Shown here: positions 43,491 through 51,458 of the stretch, piece after piece
How the letters are laid out: the number at the start of each line of letters is the position of its first letter
Position numbering within the stretch: the stretch's first letter is position 1
Assembly (NCBI GenBank): GCA_942493335.1
Contig: OW818693.1
Coordinates: 3,658,001 to 3,722,000 of the forward strand
Source of the DNA: JAEWSN01 sp942493335
GTDB taxonomy: Bacteria > Bacillota > Clostridia > DSM-8532
Length of the DNA: 64,000 nt
Direction: 5' to 3'
Made by a program: the position numbers and the translations under genes
The notes under the pieces: generated by a model
The model's database searches: none
The model's input: only the letters and a program-made list of their open reading frames with translations
What the model was told of the DNA's origin: nothing

Positions 43491-43500
43491 TTACATGTAA
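43491..43500 (+). promoter_or_regulatory. TTACATGTAA operator, site D
   Basis: The perfect palindrome lies 56 bases before the activase start, directly after TATAGT (43483-43488), a likely -10 box. TTGGCA at 43463-43468 is a possible -35 though the spacing to TATAGT is short. The same palindrome controls the mannosidase block about 19 kb away. Confidence 0.72.
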
Positions 43501-43555
43501 GTTCGCACGCATCCAAAGTCACCCAGCTGATGGACGACAAGCAGGAGTGCATTCG

Positions 43556-44449
43556 ATGAACGGAACCATCTACAACATCCAGCGATTTTCCACCCATGAC
43601 GGTCCTGGCATCCGGACCACCGTATTCTTCAAGGGGTGCAATCTTCACTGTCTTTGGTGTCACAATCCCGAATCCATACCCTTCCGCCGTGAAGTCTCCT
43701 TCCACCGGGAACGCTGCATCGGCTGTGGCCGGTGTTTCCTTGCCTGCCCGGTTTCCGCGCATCGGGTCAATGCGGAGGGACGCCATGTGCTGGATCGGGA
43801 CCGCTGCACCGGTTGCATGCGCTGCACGGAGGTCTGCTTCGCGGAAGCCCTGACGGGAATCGGGAAGGAACTGTCCGCAGAGGAACTGGCTCGGGAGTTG
43901 GAAACCGACAGGCCCTATTACGAGTCTTCCCAGGGCGGTGTTACCTTTTCCGGCGGGGAATGCATGGCGCAGGTCGATTTTCTTGCTGAGGTGCTTCAGG
44001 CCTGCAGGGAGAAAGGGATCCACACAGCGGTTGATACAGCCGGGAATGTTCCATGGGAAAGCTTCGAGAAGATACTACCCTGGACGGATCTTTTTCTCTA
44101 TGATGTGAAAGCGGCGGATTCCGAGGTGCATGAAAGGCTGACGGGAAGCGGAAATGGCCGGATTGTGGACAACCTTCGCAGGCTGTGCGGAATGGGAAAA
44201 CGGGTCATCATCCGAATTCCCTTCATTCCTGAAGCAAATGCCGGAGAAATCGGAGGCATTGCACGGTTGCTGGAAGACCTGTCCTTCGAACGGGTGGAAC
44301 TTCTGCCCTATCACCGCCTCGGAGAGGGTAAATATGAGTCGTTGGATCAAAAGATCGGCATCAGTCGTTTCACCATTCCGGAAGAGAAGCAAATTCTGGA
44401 AGCTCTCGACCTTCTCGAACAGCATGGCATATTGGCCGTACGGCCTTGA
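43556..44449 (+). CDS. Glycyl radical enzyme activase (radical SAM)
   Basis: The ATG at 43556 follows CAGGAG and gives 297 residues. FFKGCNLHCLWCHNPES holds the radical SAM CxxxCxxC cluster. Two ferredoxin-type clusters are inserted right after it (CIGCGRCFLACP and CTGCMRCTEVCF), which is the layout of activases for dehydratase-type and decarboxylase-type glycyl radical enzymes and not of the compact PflA. TFSGGECMAQ is the SAM-binding motif. It generates the glycyl radical on the enzyme encoded 50 bases downstream. Confidence 0.95.
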   Translation: MNGTIYNIQRFSTHDGPGIRTTVFFKGCNLHCLWCHNPESIPFRREVSFHRERCIGCGRCFLACPVSAHRVNAEGRHVLDRDRCTGCMRCTEVCFAEALTGIGKELSAEELARELETDRPYYESSQGGVTFSGGECMAQVDFLAEVLQACREKGIHTAVDTAGNVPWESFEKILPWTDLFLYDVKAADSEVHERLTGSGNGRIVDNLRRLCGMGKRVIIRIPFIPEANAGEIGGIARLLEDLSFERVELLPYHRLGEGKYESLDQKIGISRFTIPEEKQILEALDLLEQHGILAVRP

Positions 44450-44499
44450 AGAACAGGCACAAACCAGACAACGGGCCGGCAGCCCAAGGAGGCAGAAGG

Positions 44500-46698
44500 A
44501 TGATCAACACGGAAAAAGTGGCGCTTTCACCCTTGTACGCACGGAGAATCGAAACCCTGCACAGTGACAAGATGGCCATCAACGAGGTGAAGATCCGCCT
44601 CATCGGCCGTGGCAAGATGGATTTTGACGACTGGGGTTTCGTTCATTATCCGGAATTCACCTTCACAGCCGAAGCGTACCGCGAAGATGGCATCATCTGC
44701 GGACCTCTGCCGATCGGCCGTACGCTTCGGAAGTTCTTCAACGAGATTCCGAAGTACATCAACCGGAACAGCGCGCTCGCCGGCGCATGGGTGGGGAACC
44801 TCAATGCCTATGTGAATGTGCGGATGGCGCCGGAGGATTTTCCGACCGAACTCAAGCCGATCTGGGAAAAGTACGACACGCGTCCGGGCTTCGGCGGCAT
44901 GAACCACTGTGCTCCGGACATGAACATCGGCCTCGAAATCGGATGGGGCGGGCTGCTGCAAAAAATCAGGCATTTCCGTGCTGCAAACCATCCGGTCGAT
45001 ACCGGTTTCTTTGACGGCGAGGAACAGGTTGTCCTCGGCATGCAGGAATGGGTTGCGGCGCTGGCGGCTGAGGCCCGGCGCATGGCGGACGTAGCGGTGG
45101 ATGCGGACGATGCCCGCAACCTGCGCGAAATGGCTGAAATGAATGAGTGGCTTGTTGACGGCGCACCGCGGAATCTACGGGAGGCCTGCCAATTCATCGC
45201 CCATTTCCAGACACTCGACCGCACCTACTTTGTAGGCGGCGCACTCCAGCAATTGGATGTCCTGCTCCAGCCCTATTATGAAAAAGACATGGCCGACGGT
45301 CTCCTCACGGATGAGGAAGCGGTCTGGTACATTGCGAGCGTCTTCTTCAACGACACCCATTATTCGCAGATTGCCGGCCTTACACCGGACGGCAGTTCCG
45401 ATCTGACCAGCCGAATGTCCTTCCTGATTCTGGATGCGATGCACTTGCTCTGCATCCCCGCAAACCTTGCCCTGCGGGTTCATGACCTGGTTCATCCGGA
45501 ACTGCTGAAGCGGAGTGTCGAATACATTCTGCAGGATGGCTCCGGCGTCGATTACTCGCTCAACGTCGGCTGTGAGGAAGGGTATGCCCGGAACGGCTTC
45601 CCGATGGGACTTGCCCGTCAGCGGGCCAAAGTCGGCTGCAACTGGACGGCTCTTGCCGGCCGCGAATACCCTTTGCAGGACGTCACGCGTGCCAATCTCG
45701 GGTTTGCCCTGCAGTATGCGATGGAAGACATTCGTAGCACAGCCTGCGCAGACAATGCGCCGGATGGAATGCTTGAAATCCTGTTTGAGCGGTTCCGCCA
45801 TCATGTCGGAGAAATCGTGAACAGCATCAAGGCTGGATATGACCGGCATTATGAGGTGGTTGGCCGAAATACGCCCGAGCTCGTGTACAACCTCTTCATG
45901 CACGGTCCGATCGAGCGGGGGTTGAACTGTTCCGAAGGCGGTGTCGACATCCTCAATTTCAATATCGACGGCGTGGCGCTGGCCACGGTTGCAGATTCCT
46001 TCGCGGCGTTGGAACAGCGGATTGTCGAGGAACGTCGCATCACATGGACGTCCCTGTTTGAAGCGCTCGATTCGAATTATGACAACGCTGAGGACATCCG
46101 GCTCATGATGAAGAACATCCAGCGCTTCGGCAGCCCTGGCTCCCTTGCGGAGAAATGGGCGCTGCGCGTCCGGGATTGTTTTGTTGAAACCTGCAAATCC
46201 AGCGGAACGCCTAAGTACCACCTCCCCATCATCCCGGGCATGTTCTCCCATGGAACCATCCGCGATCTCGGGATGAAGCTGAAGGCCACCCCGAACGGGC
46301 GCAAGGATTATGAAGCCATTTCCCACTCCAACGAACCGGATCCCGGCTTCGCCCGAGGGCTGAATACCTTCTCCCCGTCCCTGAAGGCCACTGCTGTCGC
46401 GCTGGCGCAACCGGGATACGGCAATTCCGCCCCGCTGCATCTGGACATCGACAGTGACATGCTGGCGAAGGAAGGCGGTCTCGATGCGATTGTAGCCCTC
46501 ATCCACACGCACAACCATATGGGCGGAACCCTGATCAACATGAACTGCCTGACCAAGGAGAAGCTGCAGAAGGCGCACGAGAATCCGGACAAGTATCCGG
46601 ATCTGCTGGTCCGCGTGACCGGTTATTCCGCCTTCTTCGCCTCCTTGTCCAAGGAATACCGGGAGCAGATTCTGGAGAGATTCCTGACCAGGGCCTGA
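44500..46698 (+). CDS. Glycyl radical enzyme of unknown substrate
   Basis: The 732-residue protein begins at ATG 44500 after AAGGAGG. The C-terminal glycyl radical loop is VRVTGYSAFF with Gly708. The thiyl radical Cys is most likely Cys358 in LNVGCEEGYARNG, where characterised dehydratases usually read GCVEP. The N-terminal 200 residues and the SLNVGCEEGYARNGFPMG block do not follow pyruvate formate-lyase, glycerol or propanediol dehydratase, choline lyase or hydroxyproline dehydratase patterns that I know, so this appears to be a separate subfamily. The operator in front of the activase ties it to mannoside catabolism. Confidence 0.9.
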   Translation: MINTEKVALSPLYARRIETLHSDKMAINEVKIRLIGRGKMDFDDWGFVHYPEFTFTAEAYREDGIICGPLPIGRTLRKFFNEIPKYINRNSALAGAWVGNLNAYVNVRMAPEDFPTELKPIWEKYDTRPGFGGMNHCAPDMNIGLEIGWGGLLQKIRHFRAANHPVDTGFFDGEEQVVLGMQEWVAALAAEARRMADVAVDADDARNLREMAEMNEWLVDGAPRNLREACQFIAHFQTLDRTYFVGGALQQLDVLLQPYYEKDMADGLLTDEEAVWYIASVFFNDTHYSQIAGLTPDGSSDLTSRMSFLILDAMHLLCIPANLALRVHDLVHPELLKRSVEYILQDGSGVDYSLNVGCEEGYARNGFPMGLARQRAKVGCNWTALAGREYPLQDVTRANLGFALQYAMEDIRSTACADNAPDGMLEILFERFRHHVGEIVNSIKAGYDRHYEVVGRNTPELVYNLFMHGPIERGLNCSEGGVDILNFNIDGVALATVADSFAALEQRIVEERRITWTSLFEALDSNYDNAEDIRLMMKNIQRFGSPGSLAEKWALRVRDCFVETCKSSGTPKYHLPIIPGMFSHGTIRDLGMKLKATPNGRKDYEAISHSNEPDPGFARGLNTFSPSLKATAVALAQPGYGNSAPLHLDIDSDMLAKEGGLDAIVALIHTHNHMGGTLINMNCLTKEKLQKAHENPDKYPDLLVRVTGYSAFFASLSKEYREQILERFLTRA

Positions 46699-46752
46699 TG
46701 CGGGATGTCTTTCCGGAAAGGTCATGGGGACTTGAATCGTTGATGTTTTTAT

Positions 46753-46802
46753 AGACCGGGCCATGATGGGATGCATGATTTCCATCGTGGTCCGGTCTTT
46801 TT
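46753..46802 (+). terminator. Intrinsic terminator of the glycyl radical operon
   Basis: Bases 46753-46769 pair with 46782-46798 (17 pairs with two G-U), followed by TTTTT. It isolates the operon from the lipoprotein gene that follows. Confidence 0.92.
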
Positions 46803-46860
46803 CGCTCCGGTGGTTCCACTTCGATTAAGCCGGTATAATGGGGAGGAAAGCAGAAGGTGT

Positions 46861-48048
46861 ATGATGGGTTCAAGGCAGAGCCATATATATTGCATAATCG
46901 TTTTGGGCCTTGCACTCATTTGGGTGTTTCTTTCAGGATGCACAGGTGTTGTGCGTCAAGAATCGGCAATCCTGATACCAGTATCTTCTCCTTCGTCCAC
47001 CACTTCCGGTTCGCCCAACAATGCCAGTTCATCGGCGGAAACCGGTTCAACCATCTCTGCGGTTACATCAGCAGCTGCTGGGGCGTCCGTCTTTTCTGGT
47101 ACACCTGCCGATCAAAGTTCGTCCACAGAATTCTCTTCTGATCAATCATCCGTTTCAACACAAGCCGGGGTTGAGACCTATCATTTTCTTGAATTTTCCG
47201 ATTTTCATGACACCATCGAGAACTGGGAAGGGGAGCCTGTTCTTTCGGTGCTTGCCGCGAACCTGAAACGCAGGGATGCAGAAAATCCGGGCAGAACACT
47301 CATCCTGAGCGGCGGGGACAATGTGGACAATTCTGAAAGGACGCTACGGGATGAAAAGGATGCGCCTGTCATGGAGGCTTTCACTTCAATAGGGGTTGAT
47401 GCCACCGCGCTGGGGAATCATGAATATGAGGACTTCGGCATCAAGACGTTCAAAGCGGAGACGCTTCAGGATTGCGGATTTCCGGTATTATGTGCGAACC
47501 TGTTGGATCGGGAGACCGGGGAATCTGTGTTCGAACCCTATAAGGTCTATGACCTCAAAGGTCTGCGGGTGGCTGTCATCGGATCCTCCTGCAATAAAAT
47601 CAGGGATCGGGATCTGAAGGGGAAGAAGGCGCCTTATGCCTATGTGGGGCATGCGGAGGCCATCAATGCGCAAGTGCGTGGAATTCGGGAAAGCAACCTT
47701 GCGGATGTCGTGCTTGCCCTCATTCATGAAGGGGGCTATGTTGACAAGAAAGGCGTTGGCGGTGGAACCCTGTTCAAAATCGCGGAGGCGCTTGCGGGCG
47801 TGGATGCCGTCTTCGGTGGCGATACGCATACGGTGGCACAAGGACGCGTGAGCGACATGCCTGTTGTCGTGCCGGGTTCACATGGAAAGGGATACATGGA
47901 GGTCACGCTCACGGTGGATGCTGCCGGAAGGAAAACCTTCGAAACGCGATACACCAATCTGGATACGCATGAACCAAACGGATATGCGGGATCAGCGCCG
48001 ATCCGCGACGAAACGGTGGATGCCATCCTGAAAGCTGCAGGGTACTGA
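46861..48048 (+). CDS. Metallophosphatase lipoprotein (5'-nucleotidase N-domain)
   Basis: Two ATG codons (46861 and 46864) follow AAGG. The roughly 395-residue product has a lipoprotein signal ending FLSGC, a Ser/Thr/Ala-rich linker to about residue 95, and a calcineurin-like metallophosphatase domain: FSDFHDTIE, LSGGDNVDN, ALGNHEYEDFG and FGGDTHTVA supply the two-metal ligands. Typical surface 5'-nucleotidases have a second C-terminal substrate domain, which is absent here. It would cleave a phosphoester outside the cell. It may be cotranscribed with the AraC gene 29 bases downstream. Confidence 0.85.
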   Translation: MMGSRQSHIYCIIVLGLALIWVFLSGCTGVVRQESAILIPVSSPSSTTSGSPNNASSSAETGSTISAVTSAAAGASVFSGTPADQSSSTEFSSDQSSVSTQAGVETYHFLEFSDFHDTIENWEGEPVLSVLAANLKRRDAENPGRTLILSGGDNVDNSERTLRDEKDAPVMEAFTSIGVDATALGNHEYEDFGIKTFKAETLQDCGFPVLCANLLDRETGESVFEPYKVYDLKGLRVAVIGSSCNKIRDRDLKGKKAPYAYVGHAEAINAQVRGIRESNLADVVLALIHEGGYVDKKGVGGGTLFKIAEALAGVDAVFGGDTHTVAQGRVSDMPVVVPGSHGKGYMEVTLTVDAAGRKTFETRYTNLDTHEPNGYAGSAPIRDETVDAILKAAGY

Positions 48049-48077
48049 ATGGAAAGATGCAAAGCAGGTGAAGAAGG

Positions 48078-49079
48078 ATGAGAACGGCGACAAGGGCAGG
48101 ACGCGACCTGAAAAAAGGAACCGGCAATGCATCAAACGCGGAGTCCACGGCTCAGGCGTTCAAGGAGCAAATCCTTCAAAACGGGCAGGCCTTTCCCGCA
48201 GATATCTTCATCCGGGATTCAAGTCAGGAACGGCTGGTGGCTCCGCTGCACTGGCATGATTGTCTGGAACTGCTCTATGTCCTGGAGGGAAGCGCCACCC
48301 AGCGGATCAATGATCAGATGCTGACTCTTCGAACAGGGGATCTGGTGGTCCTGCGCGACGGGGATCTGCATGCCACTGCCACGGAACCTGGAGAGCCTTC
48401 CCGTATTCTGGTCGTGAAGTTCCTGTCCGCGCTCTTGACGGATACCTATGCCCGAAATGTGGAATCGGTGCATGTCCGCGCCTTCCTGTCCCAGGAAAAT
48501 CCCCGGGTGCTGCATATATCGGAGGGCGACCCGGATGCGCAGGCGTTGCATCGCTTGCTCGATACCCTGCTGGAGGAATGGACCGCAAAACGTCCGGCGT
48601 TTGAACTGGCTGTCCATGGATTGCTGTACTGTGCCATTGCAGCATTGACGCGGATGGGCGCGTTCTCCAGCCGGATGTCCCTGATGCCTGCACGGGAACA
48701 GGCACGCCTGACTTCGGTTCTCGACAGGGCGGCCGCCATGCTTCCGTCTGTCATGACGCTGGGGGAGGCGGCTCAGATGATGAATTACAGCTATTCCTAC
48801 TTCTCCCGGCATTTCCAGAAGGCCACCGGATATTCCTTCAAGGCCTATATGGACTTCATGCGGATTCGGGAAGCGGAGCGCCTTGCCTTGCAGGAAGGTC
48901 TTCCGTTGTCGTCCTGCGCTGTCAGGACAGGCTTTTCGGACGCTGCGACTTTTGCCCGCACCTATCGTCGGCTGCGGGGATGCAGTGCACGCAGCATGCT
49001 CGGTTCCGGGGAACATTCACGAACGGAGGGAAACCAGGGCAGAGAGATTATCAGGGGAGCGCAAAAAGTGCAAAGTTGA
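48078..49079 (+). CDS. AraC-family regulator with cupin sensor domain
   Basis: The 333-residue protein starts at ATG 48078. The N-terminal half is a cupin barrel (PLHWHDCLELLYVLEG, DLVVLRDGDLHA) of the kind that binds sugars. The C-terminal half has two AraC helix-turn-helix units with MTLGEAAQMMNYSYSYFSRH and SCAVRTGFSDAATFARTYR. It is followed, 179 bases on, by three UroD-fold genes on the same strand and could activate them. It follows the metallophosphatase closely, so both may share a promoter. Confidence 0.9.
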   Translation: MRTATRAGRDLKKGTGNASNAESTAQAFKEQILQNGQAFPADIFIRDSSQERLVAPLHWHDCLELLYVLEGSATQRINDQMLTLRTGDLVVLRDGDLHATATEPGEPSRILVVKFLSALLTDTYARNVESVHVRAFLSQENPRVLHISEGDPDAQALHRLLDTLLEEWTAKRPAFELAVHGLLYCAIAALTRMGAFSSRMSLMPAREQARLTSVLDRAAAMLPSVMTLGEAAQMMNYSYSYFSRHFQKATGYSFKAYMDFMRIREAERLALQEGLPLSSCAVRTGFSDAATFARTYRRLRGCSARSMLGSGEHSRTEGNQGREIIRGAQKVQS

Positions 49080-49258
49080 CCGCAATCATCCGGATGTCAT
49101 GACACCGCTTCGTCCGGTATGCTGAATCCAGGCGATCCGTCGGAACCGCGGACATCCATGGGATCCTTTGAATCAGGATCATCCATGCGATCAACGGGCA
49201 CGGGAAAATCCTTGGGATCCTTATGCCAGGACAACACGGGATTATCGGGAGGAAAATG

Positions 49259-50308
49259 ATGCGTTCTTTTACACCGGATTACCGAAATATTGAAAAGGCG
49301 GCCAGAAATCAGGCGGTGTCCCGACTTCCCCTTTATGAGCATATTATCAGTGTCGGTACCATGGAAAGGATTTCGGGGAATGCCTTCGCCGGGCTTGCCA
49401 ATGGGGATGACGCCGACCGGCACGAATTCATGCGCAATTACGCAGGGTTTTTCAGGGATATGGGATATGACACGGTCAGCTTCGAGCAATGCATCGGTCC
49501 CGCGATGCCGGGCAGCGGCGCACTGGGCGGACACAAGCAGGGCATCATCCGGGATCGGGCCGATTTCGAGCGGTATCCCTGGGCGGAACTGCCCGATTTA
49601 TATTTCAAGGCGCATGCCGGGCTTCTGGATGCGCTGCATGACGAGCTTCCGTCCGGCATGAAGGCGATCGGAGGCGTCGGAAACGGCGTGTTCGAATGTG
49701 TCCAGGACCTCGTCGGATTTACGGATTTGTGCTATCTGGCCGTGGATGATCCCGACTTGTATGCGGAATTGTTCATCAGAATGGGTGATACGAGCCTGAC
49801 CATCTGGGATCGTTTTCTGAAGCGGTATTCCGATGCTTTCTGCGTGCTCCGGTTCGGGGACGATCTGGGTTTCAAGTCGACGACCCTGCTTTCCGCTACG
49901 GATGTCCGGACCCACATCCTTCCACAATACAAACGGATCGTAAGCCTTGTCCATTCGTATGGAAAACCGTTTCTGCTCCATTCCTGCGGCGCCATCTTCG
50001 ATGTGATGGAAGATCTGATCGAAACCGTCGGCATTGATGCGAAGCATTCGAACGAGGACCAGATTGCTCCCTTCACCACCTGGTTTGAACGATATGGCAG
50101 CAGAATCGGCAATTTCGGCGGAATAGACACGGATCACCTGTGCAGGAAGTCGGAAGCGGAAATCGGGCTTCTTGTCCGGGATGTCATGGATGCGTCGGTT
50201 GGCCATGGCGGATTCGCCCTCGGTTCCGGGAATTCGATTCCGGACTACGTACCGGTTTCAGGGTATCTCGCAATGGTTGAGGCCTGTCGGGCATATCGGG
50301 GGGAATGA
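49259..50308 (+). CDS. UroD-fold protein 1 (uroporphyrinogen decarboxylase-like)
   Basis: The ATG at 49259 is preferred over 49256 because GGGAGG then lies at normal distance. The 349-residue barrel belongs to the PF01208 group but lacks the porphyrin-binding N-terminal Arg pattern. LLHSCGAIFDVMEDL (His241, Cys243) gives the HxC zinc site of MtaA/CmuA-type methyltransferases. AGFFRDMGYDTVSFEQ and GFALGSGNSIPDYV are other family blocks. No corrinoid protein is encoded nearby, so its methyl donor or true substrate is unknown. The next UroD gene begins 25 bases downstream. Confidence 0.85.
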   Translation: MRSFTPDYRNIEKAARNQAVSRLPLYEHIISVGTMERISGNAFAGLANGDDADRHEFMRNYAGFFRDMGYDTVSFEQCIGPAMPGSGALGGHKQGIIRDRADFERYPWAELPDLYFKAHAGLLDALHDELPSGMKAIGGVGNGVFECVQDLVGFTDLCYLAVDDPDLYAELFIRMGDTSLTIWDRFLKRYSDAFCVLRFGDDLGFKSTTLLSATDVRTHILPQYKRIVSLVHSYGKPFLLHSCGAIFDVMEDLIETVGIDAKHSNEDQIAPFTTWFERYGSRIGNFGGIDTDHLCRKSEAEIGLLVRDVMDASVGHGGFALGSGNSIPDYVPVSGYLAMVEACRAYRGE

Positions 50309-50333
50309 ACGACCCAATAGGGAGGAACATCCG

Positions 50334-51347
50334 ATGAACGCAAGGGAAAAGGTCCTGTCCATCTTCAACCGGAAGGGCGACGGAAGCGGCGCCATGTGGA
50401 CCGGCCACCCGAATGACAAGACCGTACCGATTTATTCGGCAGCCTGGGGGATTCAAGAAACCCGCGAGGCCATCTATACACATTTGAACGACGATTGCCG
50501 CTGGTTCACCGCAGATGGCGGTTATCGGCACCCGGCCGGGCTTCCCGCCCTCGATCCCGCATGGGGGACCGAAGGGCGGCACACCCTCAGCGCCGGAGGA
50601 TGTTTTGCCGAAGCGGAAACGGTCGCCGATATCGAGCGATATCCCTGGCCCGATCCGGCGCTCTGCGACTTCAGTGAAATTTATGCGCAGATCGATCGGT
50701 TTCCGGATAAAGCCGTCTTCACCGGCATGTGGAGCCCTTTTTTCCACAATGTCGCGGATTTCTTCGGGATGGAGAATTATTTCGTGCAGATGTACGAGAA
50801 CCCTGCGGTCGTCGAAGCTGCCACGGAAAAGATCACGGACTATTACGTGGCGGCGGGGGAGCGGTTTTTCGCAGGACTGGGCGACCGGGCGGATGTCATG
50901 TTCTTCGGAAACGACTTTGGAACGCAGCGGGATCTTCTCATTTCACCGGAAGCTTTCCGGAAATTCGTCCTGCCATCCTTCAAACGGCTGATTGCAGTGG
51001 GGAAAAAGCATGGAAAGAAGATCCTGCTCCATTCCTGCGGCTCCATTTATCGGATCATACCGGATCTCATCGAAGCAGGCGTCGACGCGCTGCACCCGCT
51101 CCAGGCCGGCGCAGCGAACATGGATGCGGTGACCCTTTCGCAGTTCAGGAACGATCTCGCCTTCGTCGGCGGCATCGATGCGCAGTCTTTCTTCGTGCAG
51201 GCCACACCGCAGCAGATCCGGGACGAGGTGCACCGGGTCCGTGACATCCTGGGTCCAAACCTTGTTGTTTCTCCGAGCCATGAGGAGATCCTGCCCAACG
51301 TTCCCCCGGAAAATGTGCTGGCGATGGCGGAAGCCGCCAGAGATTGA
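50334..51347 (+). CDS. UroD-fold protein 2
   Basis: The 337-residue protein starts at ATG 50334 behind GGGAGGAA. It is a diverged paralog of the upstream gene with the same zinc-type motif LLHSCGSIYRIIPDL (His233, Cys235) and VVSPSHEEILPNVPPENV near the end. MNAREKVLSIFNRK is the common N-terminal helix of this group. The cluster suggests that the three proteins act together on one compound. Corrinoid methyl transfer or decarboxylation are possible; neither can be shown here. Confidence 0.86.
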   Translation: MNAREKVLSIFNRKGDGSGAMWTGHPNDKTVPIYSAAWGIQETREAIYTHLNDDCRWFTADGGYRHPAGLPALDPAWGTEGRHTLSAGGCFAEAETVADIERYPWPDPALCDFSEIYAQIDRFPDKAVFTGMWSPFFHNVADFFGMENYFVQMYENPAVVEAATEKITDYYVAAGERFFAGLGDRADVMFFGNDFGTQRDLLISPEAFRKFVLPSFKRLIAVGKKHGKKILLHSCGSIYRIIPDLIEAGVDALHPLQAGAANMDAVTLSQFRNDLAFVGGIDAQSFFVQATPQQIRDEVHRVRDILGPNLVVSPSHEEILPNVPPENVLAMAEAARD

Positions 51348-51372
51348 AACACAACAATTCCGCTTCGAGCAG

Positions 51373-51426
51373 GGGTTTCGATACATGAAGGGATTCCGAT
51401 ATATGCAGGGATTCCGATTCATGGGC
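51373..51426. repeat. Three tandem 18-bp repeats between UroD-like genes
   Basis: Units GGGTTTCGATACATGAAG (51373-51390), GGATTCCGATATATGCAG (51391-51408) and GGATTCCGATTCATGGGC (51409-51426) follow directly. The length is a multiple of three and one frame reads GFRYMK/GFRYMQ/GFRFMG, but this frame has no start or binding site of its own, so it is probably not translated. Confidence 0.85.
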
Positions 51427-51458
51427 CCAATGGTCTTTCTGATCGACGGAGGATTGCA

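Noticed and set aside
45175..46785. A 536-codon minus-strand frame opposite the glycyl radical enzyme
   Set aside because: It is long but reads as His/Arg-rich shadow sequence, and the plus strand carries the radical enzyme motifs.
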